DNA of 15,216 nt from the NCBI GenBank assembly GCA_003022005.1, contig PXRQ01000109.1, forward strand, positions 5,307 through 20,522. The letters are read 5' to 3'. Position 1 is the stretch's first letter, and each line of letters starts with the position of its first letter. Below are positions 7,634-14,800 of this stretch, one piece after another. This DNA comes from Halobacteriales archaeon QS_5_70_15 (GTDB lineage Archaea > Halobacteriota > Halobacteria > Halobacteriales > Haloarculaceae). Below the pieces are notes generated by a model that saw only the letters and a list, made by a program, of their open reading frames with translations, did no database searches and was not told where the DNA came from. The translations under genes and the position numbers were made by a program.

Positions 7634-8415
7634 TCAGAGCCCGCCCCAGCGGAGGTAGACCATCAGCACGACGATCACCAGCTGGACGGCGCCCTGGACG
7701 CCGCCGAGCTTCGCGTTCCGGAGGCCGAGCCGACCGATCCGCTCCCTGTCCGGGTCCGCGGAGGCCGATTCGAGGTAGACCAGCACCTCGTTGGGCATCA
7801 GGAACCCGAACCCGAGCACCGTGAGCACGACCATCACCGCGAGGATCAGCAGGATGATCGGGCTGGTCCCCGGGAGGGTCATCCCGGCGCCGGCGAGCTC
7901 GGTCAGGAAGTAGGCCCCGTTGCCGGCGAGGACGACGGCGAAGAACGCCTGCCAGCGGCGGTCGCCGAACGCGCCGAGCACCCCGCCGAGCACGAGCGTT
8001 GCCCCTCCGAAGACGACGAGGACGAACAGCGCGGTCCACGGTCCGGCGTTGGGAAAGACGCCGATGCGGGTCGCCAGCGTGATGCCGCCGAAGATGGTGA
8101 CGGTCGCGAGCGCGGGCATCAGGAACGTCATCCTGGGGGTGAACGTCGAGAACCGAACCAGCTGGCCCGCTCGTCGACGCTCAGCCCGCCGAGAACCGGG
8201 CCGACGACCAGCGCCATGAACACGTCGATGCCCGTCCAGAGCACGCCCGCCATCACGTGGACGTAGGTGTGGACCCGGAGCGAACCGAGGGTGGCCGCGT
8301 AGAGCAGCGCGAGCAGCGGGACCAGGACGACCCCGGCGGCGAACGCGGGGTTCGCCCGGTCGGCCGTCCCGCGGACGGTCCCCCGGACCGTCGTGGTCGA
8401 AGTCGCGGTCGACAT
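7634..8415 (-). CDS. Multi-pass membrane protein (DUF2269/CopD-like), one frameshift
   Basis: This is an integral membrane protein of about 258 residues once one frameshift is repaired. It starts MSTATSTTTVRGTVRG at ATG 8415, then has a hydrophobic helix (AGVVLVPLLALLYAATLGS), RVHTYVHVMAGVLWTGIDV with two histidines, and VVGPVLGGLSVDERA. At about 8161-8168 one base is missing; in the next frame the protein continues LVRFSTFTPRMTFLMP, TIFGGITLATRIGVFP, further helices, and ends VIVVLMVYLRWGGL. The His-containing helix followed by VLWTG and GP..GGL resembles small membrane proteins of the DUF2269 or CopD type, but I am not certain of the family. Function is unknown. The start is fixed by a strong TATA box 28 bases upstream. 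If the shift is real, the downstream part could only be made from its internal ATG (8131). Confidence 0.72.
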
Positions 8416-8687
8416 GTCACTCCACGTGAGTTTGAGAGGTATATAGCTGTCGTCGCGCTCGGCCGGCGACAGCAGGATCGCGCCTCCGGGCCTTCGCCGT
8501 CCGGTGGACTCGGTGTCGAACTCGACACGAGGCGCCCGGTCGACCGGCCTGTCCGCACCCGGGTCCGACCTTCCGGGACGGCGGTCCGGCTCCGGAACGG
8601 GGGATCGGAACGAGGGTGGAAACGGGGACGAGGACGGAGGGGGAACGCGGACGGCGATGTGAGCGACGAACGGACGGAGCGACTCGG
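8416..8687. other. 272-bp intergenic region with a purine-rich tract
   Basis: No gene is seen here. The left end holds the TATA box of the membrane-protein gene. From about 8593 to 8654 the plus strand is strongly purine-biased with repeated GGAACG words, so the minus-strand RNA downstream of the hydrolase gene would be pyrimidine-rich. This could act in termination of the hydrolase transcript. Confidence 0.4.
8440..8446 (-). promoter_or_regulatory. TATA box of the frameshifted membrane protein gene
   Basis: TATATAC on the minus strand is centred 28 bases before ATG 8415. It is the most canonical box in the window. Confidence 0.65.
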
Positions 8688-9635
8688 CTACTCGAACGTG
8701 GCTCGCAGGTCCCCGGCGACGTCGGCGACCGCCTCGTGTGCCCGTTCGAGGTCCGCCGGCTCGGCGAGCATCGTGAAGAACCCGTGTATCGCGTCGTCGT
8801 AGTTGCGGTGCTCGACGGACACGTCCGCCTCCGCGAGCGCCTCGGCGTACGCGACGCCCTCGTCCCGGAGCGGGTCGAACCCCGCAGTGAGGACCGTCGC
8901 CGGTGGCAGGTCCGCGTGCGAGCAGGCGACCAGCGGGAACGCGTACGGGTTCGCCTCGTGGACGTCGCTGCCGTAGTAGCAGTCGCCGAACCACTCCATG
9001 TCCGGCTCCTCCAGGTAGTACCCCTCGGCGTTGTTCTCCCGGGAGGGCCAGTCCTCCCGCGGGCTCACGGCGGGGTAGACGAGCACCTGCCGGTCGATCT
9101 CGGGGCCGTCGCGGTCCCTGGCCACCAGCGAGACGACGGCGGCGAGGTTCCCGCCGGCGGAGTCGCCCATCACCGCGAGACGGCCGTCGCCGTCCACCTC
9201 CTCGGGGTCGGCGGCGACCCACTCCAGCGCGGCGTAGGCGTCCTCGACCGCCGCCGGGAACGGGTGTTCAGGGGCGAGCCGGTAGTCGACCGCGACCAGC
9301 CCACAGCCGCTCTCGCGGACGATATGCCGACAGAGGACGTCGTGGCTCTCGAGCCCGCCGATGACGTAGCCGCCGCCGTGGTAGAAGACGATCGTCGGGA
9401 ACGGTCCCTCCCCCTCCGGCCGGTAGACCCGGACGGGAATCGGGTCGGCCTCCCCGGGAGCGGGGACCGTCCGGTCGGTCACCTCGCCGACGTCGGGACC
9501 GTCGACGTCCGGTCGCATCCGTCGGGAGACCTCGCGAGCCCCCTCGGGACCGTACTGGTTGAGCGGCATGACGTCCGCCTCGTCGACCGTCTCGAGGACG
9601 GCCCGCACCTCCGGATGCGGTTCGTCGGCCTGCAT
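8688..9635 (-). CDS. Alpha/beta hydrolase, hormone-sensitive-lipase-type carboxylesterase
   Basis: This is a cytosolic esterase of 315 residues, intact from ATG 9635 to TAG 8688. It has the full HSL-family set: the oxyanion-hole HGGGY (residues 86-90), AVDYRLAPEHPFPAAVED (115-132), the nucleophile elbow GDSAGG (S159), the acid Asp in GFDPLRDEG (about D254) and the His in AIHGFF (H284). An N-terminal cap with MPLNQYGPEGAREVSRRM is typical for this family. It should hydrolyse short acyl esters; the physiological substrate is unknown. An AT-rich box TCATATGA (9657-9664) lies about 26 bases upstream of the start, suggesting its own leaderless promoter. It shares orientation with the spermidine-synthase-like gene, but a 117-bp gap with a small inverted repeat (GACCG/CGGTC, 9681-9698) separates them. 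Confidence 0.93.
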   Translation of the reverse strand: MQADEPHPEVRAVLETVDEADVMPLNQYGPEGAREVSRRMRPDVDGPDVGEVTDRTVPAPGEADPIPVRVYRPEGEGPFPTIVFYHGGGYVIGGLESHDVLCRHIVRESGCGLVAVDYRLAPEHPFPAAVEDAYAALEWVAADPEEVDGDGRLAVMGDSAGGNLAAVVSLVARDRDGPEIDRQVLVYPAVSPREDWPSRENNAEGYYLEEPDMEWFGDCYYGSDVHEANPYAFPLVACSHADLPPATVLTAGFDPLRDEGVAYAEALAEADVSVEHRNYDDAIHGFFTMLAEPADLERAHEAVADVAGDLRATFE

Positions 9636-9752
9636 GGCCGTTCGGTCCCGGCGGAGTCATATGAAGCCGGCGGCAGCGGCGACCGTCCGCCGGCGGTCGG
9701 CACCGGCCCCGGCGGGTCGGGCGCCCGTTCCCGGCTGCCGTCCCCGGCGTCG

Positions 9753-11342
9753 CTACCCGGCGACCGCGGGTCGCCCCACCGCCCCCCGGAGGTCGGCCCC
9801 GGTGGTGGCGCTCGTGCCGTTCGACCCTTCGACGACGTACGCCTTGCCGGCCATCGGGTCGAGCAGCCTCTCGACCGGCGCGTGGCCGTCCCGGAGGACC
9901 GGCACGTCGTCGGTCCGCACGTCCGCGCGGTAGAAGCTCACGGCCCGGGAGAGGTTCGCGCCGACGTCGCGGGTCGCGGCGCGCCGGCGGAGTTCGGCCT
10001 CCGTCACGCGCGTCGAGTCCTTCGTCGCCACGATCTCGATGTTCTGGACCAGGCCGGTCTCCGAGGTGGGGAAGGCGTACGCCTGCGGGAAGACCCGTGA
10101 CATCGTGCGGTACTCCGCGCGGTAGAACTTCGAGGCGGGGCCGCCCGGCGCGGAGATGACGTTCGCGAGGAGGACGCCGTCCTCGTCGAGGCGGTCGGCG
10201 GCGAGCCGCATGAACTCGACCGTCGTCAACTGGAAGGGGACCTTGTCCCGCTTGTACGCGTCGAGGACGATCAGGTCGTACGTGCGGTCGGTCTCCTCCA
10301 TGAACTGCCTGCCGTCGGCGGTGTGGATCCGGAGGTTCGCCGACTCCTCGACGCGGAAGTACTCCTTCGCGGCCCGGACGACGACGGGATCGATCTCCAC
10401 GACGTCGACGGTCATCCCCATCCGCTCGAAGTGCTTCGGGCCGGTGAACCCGCCGCCGCCGATGAACAGCACGCGGTCGACGTCCTCGCTCAGCAGCAGC
10501 GGGATGTGGAAGTAGCGGGTGTAGTCGAAGACGTGCCGGTCCGGGTCCTCGAGGTCCATCGCGCTGTGTGGCTGGTCGTCGAGGTACAGCGTTCGGACCC
10601 CGTCGCTGTCGACGACCTCGAGCGACTGGTAGGGGGTCTGGGTACGGTAGACCGTCTCGCCGACGACGGCCGCCCCGAGTGGTCCCGTCAGTACGACCCC
10701 GACGAGCACGAGCAGGACGACGCCGATCTGCGTGAGCCGCTCCCGGGAGAGCGACGGCAGCGAGAGCCCGGCGCTCGCGGCGACGAGGAGGACCCCGAAC
10801 AGGATGCCGACGGTCCGCACCGGCAGCGAGGGGACCAGGAGGAAGGTGGTGAGGAACGCGCCGGCGATACTCCCGACCGTGCCGAGCGCATAGACGTGAC
10901 CGGAGGCCTCGCCCGTGTTCTCCCGGTCGGAGAGTTCGGCGGCGTACGGGCTGATGAACCCCAGGAGGTAGACCGGCGGCCCGAACAGGATCGTTACCGG
11001 AAACAGCGGTGCGAACCGCGCGGGGACAGGGAACGAGCCCGTCGCCCTGAGGACGAGGTCGCCGGCGAGCAGGAGGAACGCGACGTACCCCGCCGAGTAG
11101 AGCAGGAGCGTGGCGAGGTCGGACCGGGTCGCCTGGCGGGCCCGCCGGCCGCCGCGGTAGTACCCCAGCGAGAGCGCGCCGAGGAACACGCCGATGACGC
11201 TCCCCCAGGTGAAGATGCTGCTCCCGAACTCCGGGGCCAGGAGCCGGCCGGCGAGTATCTCGAGGCCCATGCTCGCGACCCCCGAGACGAGCACGGCCAG
11301 TTCGATACCCGTCGGCCGCCAGTCCAGCGGGGACCCGTCCAT
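9753..11342 (-). CDS. Membrane-anchored spermidine/spermine-synthase-like protein
   Basis: This is a two-part protein of 529 residues. Residues about 12-225 carry six to eight hydrophobic helices, beginning IELAVLVSGVASMGLEILAG and RLLAPEFGSSIFTWGS, with LLGFISPYAAEL and HVYALGTVGSIAGAF, as in membrane-fused spermidine synthases. Residues about 230-445 form a class I methyltransferase/polyamine-synthase fold: VLFIGGGGFTGPKHF (SAM-like loop), VDVVEIDPVV (acidic ribose-binding residue E316), ADGRQF, and YDLIVLDAYKRDKVPFQL. The LDAYKRDKVP segment sits where polyamine synthases have their DxF/DSSDP-type motif, so polyamine synthesis is not assured. The reaction could be another aminopropyl transfer or methylation at the membrane. 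The frame is intact. A weak TATA-like TTAT (11371-11374) precedes ATG 11342 by about 30 bases. Confidence 0.88.
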   Translation of the reverse strand: MDGSPLDWRPTGIELAVLVSGVASMGLEILAGRLLAPEFGSSIFTWGSVIGVFLGALSLGYYRGGRRARQATRSDLATLLLYSAGYVAFLLLAGDLVLRATGSFPVPARFAPLFPVTILFGPPVYLLGFISPYAAELSDRENTGEASGHVYALGTVGSIAGAFLTTFLLVPSLPVRTVGILFGVLLVAASAGLSLPSLSRERLTQIGVVLLVLVGVVLTGPLGAAVVGETVYRTQTPYQSLEVVDSDGVRTLYLDDQPHSAMDLEDPDRHVFDYTRYFHIPLLLSEDVDRVLFIGGGGFTGPKHFERMGMTVDVVEIDPVVVRAAKEYFRVEESANLRIHTADGRQFMEETDRTYDLIVLDAYKRDKVPFQLTTVEFMRLAADRLDEDGVLLANVISAPGGPASKFYRAEYRTMSRVFPQAYAFPTSETGLVQNIEIVATKDSTRVTEAELRRRAATRDVGANLSRAVSFYRADVRTDDVPVLRDGHAPVERLLDPMAGKAYVVEGSNGTSATTGADLRGAVGRPAVAG

Positions 11343-11447
11343 GCGTGGGAGCCTACGCGCCCCGGAACCGATAAGGGTTACAGGAAGCGGCGACCGCGGC
11401 GGAGCGGCGGGACCCCGTCAGCGGGGATCCCCCCGCACGAACCCGGG

Positions 11448-12098
11448 CTACACCTCGATGTCCTTCGTCGGGAACGACCCCTCGTCTGCCTCGGGGTCGT
11501 ACCGCTCGACGGCGGTCAGGACGAGGTCGACGACCCCCTCGGGGTCCCACCGGGCGGTGTTGATCGCGAGGTCGTACACCGACCGGTCGGAGATGTCGAC
11601 GTCGTAGTACTGCTCGAAGCGGCCGGCCTCGAGCACCTCCCGCACCCGCATCTCGGCCCCCATCTCCTGGCGGTCGCGGGTCCGTTCGACGCGGACCTCC
11701 TCGGGCGCGTCGAGCCAGATCCGGAGGTCGGCGCGGTCGCCGGCGATCCAGCCCGCGAGCCGCGACTCGAGGACGAACGCCTTGTTCGCCGCGCCCCACT
11801 GCTCGGCGATGGTCCGGAGTCGGCGGTCGAGCGCGCGGTCGATCTCGTCCGACCGATCGGCCTCGGCGCCGAACTGCGTGAGGCTCATCCCCCGCTCCTC
11901 GGCGAGTTCGCGGAAGATCTCCCCGCCGCTGACGTAACCACAGTCCAGCGCCGCCGAGAGCGCCTCACAGACCGTCGTCGCGCCACAGCCCGGCGGCCCG
12001 GAGACGGTGAGGAACAGGTTCGTCTCGACACTGCGCCGACTGTCGTCCTCGCTCGACCCCTGCGCACCCTCGTCGGCCGGCTCGAGGTCCGTCATCAT
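11448..12098 (-). CDS. Archaeal cytidylate-kinase-like protein with a lysine-less P-loop
   Basis: This is a P-loop NMP kinase homologue of 216 residues, closest by motif to archaeal CMP kinase: ETNLFLTVSGPPGCGATT (P-loop, residues 34-42), YVSGGEIFRELAEERGMSL (55-73), SDEIDRALDRRL, FVLESRLAGWIAGDRADLRIW, MRVREVLEAGRFEQYYDVDI and DLAINTARWDP. The Walker A sequence reads GPPGCGATT, with Ala40 at the position of the usual Lys. Some archaeal CMP kinases have Thr there, from recall, so loss of Lys is not in itself inactivating. An extra acidic N-terminus of about 24 residues precedes the kinase fold. The start ATG 12098 (or the adjacent ATG at 12095) has a TATA box 25 bases upstream. Expected reaction: CMP + ATP to CDP + ADP, but this may be a diverged paralogue with another substrate. 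Confidence 0.84.
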   Translation of the reverse strand: MMTDLEPADEGAQGSSEDDSRRSVETNLFLTVSGPPGCGATTVCEALSAALDCGYVSGGEIFRELAEERGMSLTQFGAEADRSDEIDRALDRRLRTIAEQWGAANKAFVLESRLAGWIAGDRADLRIWLDAPEEVRVERTRDRQEMGAEMRVREVLEAGRFEQYYDVDISDRSVYDLAINTARWDPEGVVDLVLTAVERYDPEADEGSFPTKDIEV

Positions 12099-12120
12099 CG
12101 GACCACGGGCCGGTCCACCC

Positions 12121-12125
12121 TTATA
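12121..12125 (-). promoter_or_regulatory. TATA box of the cytidylate-kinase-like gene
   Basis: TATAA on the minus strand is centred 25 bases before ATG 12098. It lies in the 92-bp region shared with the divergent ligase gene. Confidence 0.6.
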
Positions 12126-12158
12126 GCCGACGACCCGCTCCCGGCACCCGTGATACGA

Positions 12159-12166
12159 ACTATCAT
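12159..12166 (+). promoter_or_regulatory. TATA-like box of the glutamate-cysteine-ligase-like gene
   Basis: ACTATCAT is centred about 28 bases before ATG 12191. Together with the opposing box at 12121-12125 it makes a compact divergent promoter. Confidence 0.45.
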
Positions 12167-12190
12167 GGTACCGGAGCGACCAGTGGCCGC

Positions 12191-13669
12191 ATGGAGTCCC
12201 TCGAGACGGTCCGCGCGACCCGGCGGGAGGCGACCCACGAGGAGTTCGACCGCCGAGTCGAGCGACAGGCCGAGGCCGTCCGCGAGGCGCTCGATGACGG
12301 GCGGTTCGCGGGCGGGTTCGCTATCGGTCTCGAACTGGAGGGGTATGCGACCGACGGCGAGGAACACCTGGCGCGCGTTCCGGAGTCGGCATTCGGATCG
12401 GTCTGCGAGCGGGAACTGGGCCGGCACAACGCCGAGCTGAACACCCCGCGGTCGGGGTTCGACTCGCCGGGGATGGAGGCGCAGGCGACGGAACTCGGGG
12501 AGCGGGTACACCGCGTCCGGGAGGCGTTCGACTCGGTCGAGTTCCGCTTCGTCACCGACGGGATGTGGACGATCCCGCCGTCGGAGGGGTCGGTCGCCTA
12601 CCTGAGCGAGGTCGAGCGGGACGACGAGCGCCCGCTCCCGGCGAACGTCTCGCCGGCGTCGCGGTACTACGCGCTCGACGCCGACATCACCGCCCACGGG
12701 ACCGTGGAACTCGACGTCCCCGGGTGTCGGCGCGGGTTCCCGACGATCATGGTGGAGTCGCTCGCCACCTCCATGCAGGTCCACCTCCAGCCCCCGACGG
12801 CGGCCTTCCCCGACTACTTCGACGCGACACTCCGGACCGCGGGGCCCGTCCTCGCGCTGGCGACGAACTCGCCGTTCCTCCCCCCGGACCTCTACGAGGA
12901 CGGGGTCGACCCGGAGACGGTGCTCTCGGGGACGTCCGAACTCCGCGTGCCGGTGTTCGAGTCGATGAACGTCGCGGAGCCGGGGAAGGTGCGGTTCCCC
13001 CGCGACGTCGGGAACCCGGCCGAGGTGGTCGACCGGATCGTCGCCGACCGGACCTGCGCGCCGTACCTCCGCGAGTGGGTCGAGGACGGGCCGCGCGAGG
13101 GGTTCGAGGGCGAGTATTGGGAGCTGCTCCACAAGCAGAGCACCTGCTGGCGCTGGGTGCGACCGATACTCGGCCCCGAGGGCCCGCGCATCGAGCACCG
13201 GCTGCTGCCCTCACAGCCGAGTCCGGCCGACGTCGTCGGTCTCCAGGCGCTCGTCACGGGGCTCGTCCACGGCGTCGTGACGACCGACCACCCGGTCGCT
13301 TCGCTCCCCTGGGCGGCCGCGCGGAACGCGACGTACGCGGCCGCGCGGGACGGCCTCGACGCCGACCTCGCGTGGGTGACCCGCGACGGCGACCGAACGA
13401 GCAGTCCGGAACGGATCTACCCGGAGCTGTTCGACCTCGCGCGGGCGGGGCTGGCGGACCGCGGGCTCTCAGACCGCCGGGTGGCGGAGCTACTCGAACC
13501 CATCGAGGCACGGTGGGCGGCCCGGACGACACCGAGCGGGTGGAAGCGAGCCCGGACCCGCGAACGCCTCGACGACAGTGCGAGCCTCGAGGGGGCGATC
13601 ACCGGCACACAGCGCGAGTACATCCGGCGGCTCGGAACGGGCGAGCCGTTCGCGGCGTGGCTGGACTGA
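12191..13669 (+). CDS. Glutamate-cysteine-ligase-like (GCS2-type) ATP-dependent ligase
   Basis: This cytosolic protein of 492 residues has the layout of the glutamate-cysteine ligase/glutamine-synthetase-like fold: GFAIGLELEGYA (residues 42-53, metal-binding Glu pair), ERELGRHNAELNTPR (73-87, a second acidic/Asn site), ESLATSMQVHLQ (189-200), LATNSPFLPPDLY (223-235), IEHRLLPSQPSPADV (334-348) and LVTGLVHG. In the family these strands hold Mg-ATP and the glutamate substrate. Gamma-glutamylcysteine is the main small thiol of haloarchaea, so it may make or resemble the enzyme making that thiol. It is longer than what I recall for characterised haloarchaeal GshA, so it could be a paralogue that ligates another amine. 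The frame is intact from ATG 12191 to TGA 13667-13669. It diverges from the kinase-like gene and ends at a palindromic element. Confidence 0.8.
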   Translation: MESLETVRATRREATHEEFDRRVERQAEAVREALDDGRFAGGFAIGLELEGYATDGEEHLARVPESAFGSVCERELGRHNAELNTPRSGFDSPGMEAQATELGERVHRVREAFDSVEFRFVTDGMWTIPPSEGSVAYLSEVERDDERPLPANVSPASRYYALDADITAHGTVELDVPGCRRGFPTIMVESLATSMQVHLQPPTAAFPDYFDATLRTAGPVLALATNSPFLPPDLYEDGVDPETVLSGTSELRVPVFESMNVAEPGKVRFPRDVGNPAEVVDRIVADRTCAPYLREWVEDGPREGFEGEYWELLHKQSTCWRWVRPILGPEGPRIEHRLLPSQPSPADVVGLQALVTGLVHGVVTTDHPVASLPWAAARNATYAAARDGLDADLAWVTRDGDRTSSPERIYPELFDLARAGLADRGLSDRRVAELLEPIEARWAARTTPSGWKRARTRERLDDSASLEGAITGTQREYIRRLGTGEPFAAWLD

Positions 13670-14433
13670 TACGGATCATCGTATTCTTTTAGCCGATCAC
13701 TCGAACGGAGTCCGCGATCGGCGGTAAACCGTTTCGACGATCCGTATGAGCCGCCGGGCGCGAGCGGTGGGGGGAAGTTCACGTAGCGGTCGAGCACGTC
13801 CCGTGCCCCCTCGGTGACGCTCGCCCCGTGGTAGACGAGCGCGGCGTCGAACTCGTACTCGAGCAGGCGGTCGAGGCGCAACTCCGCCTCCTTCAGGTCC
13901 TCGGCGTAGACCGCGGCGTGCGGGAGGAGGTAGCCCTCGGGAAACCCCCGGAGGTCGGCTCCCGAGACGGCGTCGCCGGCGACGAGCACGCCACGCTCCT
14001 CGTCGACGAGCGCGTGGTGGTCCCGGGAGTGCCCGGGGACGTACACCGCCTCGAAGCCGCCGATCCGGTCGCCGTCGCCGTAGCGGTGGTCCGGCTCGTG
14101 CGCGACGTCGAGGTCGGACTGCTCGGGGACGTGCGTCTCGAGCCCGTACCGCTCGACCGCGGCGTCGAACCCCCCGACGTGGTCGGGATCGCCGTGGGTG
14201 AGCACGAGCCGCTCGGGGTCGGCTCCGGTGGCCTCGACGCCGTCGAACAGGGGGTCGGTCGTGTCGGCGAACCCCGCGTCGAACAGCGTGGGAACGCTGT
14301 CGGGCTCCGTCGGACTACTCGAACCGCTCCGCGCCTCGCTGTCGTCCTCGATCAGGTACGCCCGGTATCGCCGGCCGTTGTCGTCGGCACGGACGGTGAT
14401 GTCGTGGACGCCGGGAAGGATCTCCGTCGGCAT
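13417..14433 (-). CDS. MBL-fold metallohydrolase, with a 3' read-through extension
   Basis: This is a metallo-beta-lactamase-fold hydrolase. From ATG 14433: MPTEILPGVHDITVRADDNG; the metal site THGDPDHVGG (H80, D82, D84, H85, the HxDxDH variant of HxHxDH); YVPGHSRDHHALV (H135); GVLVAGDAVSG (D154); and ALVYHGASV (H202). The fold is complete by about residue 221 (RYVNFPP, about 13771). Beyond that the frame runs through the palindromic element and 253 bases antisense to the ligase gene before stopping at 13417. The tail of about 115 residues has no family features. A missing base in the G run 13769-13774 would instead end the protein at a TAA inside the element (about 13689-13691). The true 3' end is therefore probably near 13690-13770. 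An AT-rich TAAG box (about 14458-14462) precedes the start by about 27 bases. Substrate is unknown; glyoxalase II-like or other hydrolytic activity is possible. Confidence 0.82.
   Translation of the reverse strand: MPTEILPGVHDITVRADDNGRRYRAYLIEDDSEARSGSSSPTEPDSVPTLFDAGFADTTDPLFDGVEATGADPERLVLTHGDPDHVGGFDAAVERYGLETHVPEQSDLDVAHEPDHRYGDGDRIGGFEAVYVPGHSRDHHALVDEERGVLVAGDAVSGADLRGFPEGYLLPHAAVYAEDLKEAELRLDRLLEYEFDAALVYHGASVTEGARDVLDRYVNFPPPLAPGGSYGSSKRFTADRGLRSSDRLKEYDDPYQSSHAANGSPVPSRRMYSRCVPVIAPSRLALSSRRSRVRARFHPLGVVRAAHRASMGSSSSATRRSESPRSASPARARSNSSG
13669..13747. repeat. 79-bp imperfect palindromic intergenic element (MITE-like or terminator)
   Basis: The outer arms ATACGGATCATCG (13669-13681) and CGACGATCCGTAT (13735-13747) are reverse complements with one mismatch. 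Inside them lie a second pair, GCCGATC (13692-13698) and GATCGGC (13716-13722), and the short palindrome CGGTAAACCG (13722-13731). The left arm starts at the last base of the ligase stop codon. The element is clearly less GC-rich than its flanks. It could be a non-autonomous mobile-element remnant, a bidirectional terminator, or both. Confidence 0.65.
13681..13691 (+). terminator. T-rich terminator of the ligase gene
   Basis: GTATTCTTTTA begins 12 bases after the ligase stop codon. T-runs of this kind are the usual archaeal intrinsic terminators. Confidence 0.5.
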
Positions 14434-14500
14434 GCCCCGCGATGCAGACGGCGGGGACTTAGGGGTTTCCGGGCCGCGCGACCGGCCCCGGTCCCGTCGC

Positions 14501-14800
14501 TCAGGACCGCCGTTCCATCGCCGCGTCCCGGAGCGCCGACTTCTGTATCTTCACGCCGTTCGGGCCCTCGGTCGTCGGGAACTCGTCGAGGAAGTACACC
14601 GCGGCGGGGATCTTGTAGTCGGCGAGGCGGGCCTCCAGGGACTCGAGGAGCGTCGTCTCGTCGACGAGAGTGATCCAGACGTTATGCTCGTCCACCGCCG
14701 CCTGCGCTCTGACTTCCTCGGCGACATCGACGGGTGTCGTATCGGTCGATTCGTATTTGTGAAGGAGGTTCTCGATTCGGAGTGAAAGCCGTTCGGTCAT
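14501..14800 (-). CDS. Chimeric short ORF: amidase N-terminus joined to acyl-CoA-synthetase C-terminus
   Basis: This is an intact 99-residue frame whose halves look like different enzymes. Residues 1 to about 45 (LSLRIENLLHKYESTD, VAEEVRAQ, DEHNVWITLVDETTL) resemble the start of an amidase or allophanate-hydrolase-type protein. Residues about 55-99 (ARLADYKIPAAVYFLDEFP, TEGPNGVKIQKSALRDA) are the C-terminal end of an AMP-forming acyl-CoA synthetase, including the catalytic-lysine motif GVKIQK. The join lies near LESLEARLAD, a stretch plausible in either parent. Neither catalytic core is present: no Ser-Ser-Lys amidase triad and no adenylation P-loop. It is most likely the scar of a deletion between two genes, or a misassembly. 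ATG 14800 has an AT-rich box at 14826-14834, about 29 bases upstream, so it may still be expressed. Confidence 0.66.
   Translation of the reverse strand: MTERLSLRIENLLHKYESTDTTPVDVAEEVRAQAAVDEHNVWITLVDETTLLESLEARLADYKIPAAVYFLDEFPTTEGPNGVKIQKSALRDAAMERRS

Noticed and set aside
10323..12440. A 705-residue open frame on the plus strand.
   Set aside because: It is antisense to the spermidine-synthase-like and kinase-like genes, both of which show clear family motifs. Long antisense frames are common in very GC-rich DNA, and this one has no recognisable domain.
13417..13668. A functional overlapping C-terminal extension of the MBL hydrolase.
   Set aside because: The catalytic fold is complete before it, the tail is Ser/Arg/Pro-rich with no motif, and it is purely antisense to the conserved ligase gene.
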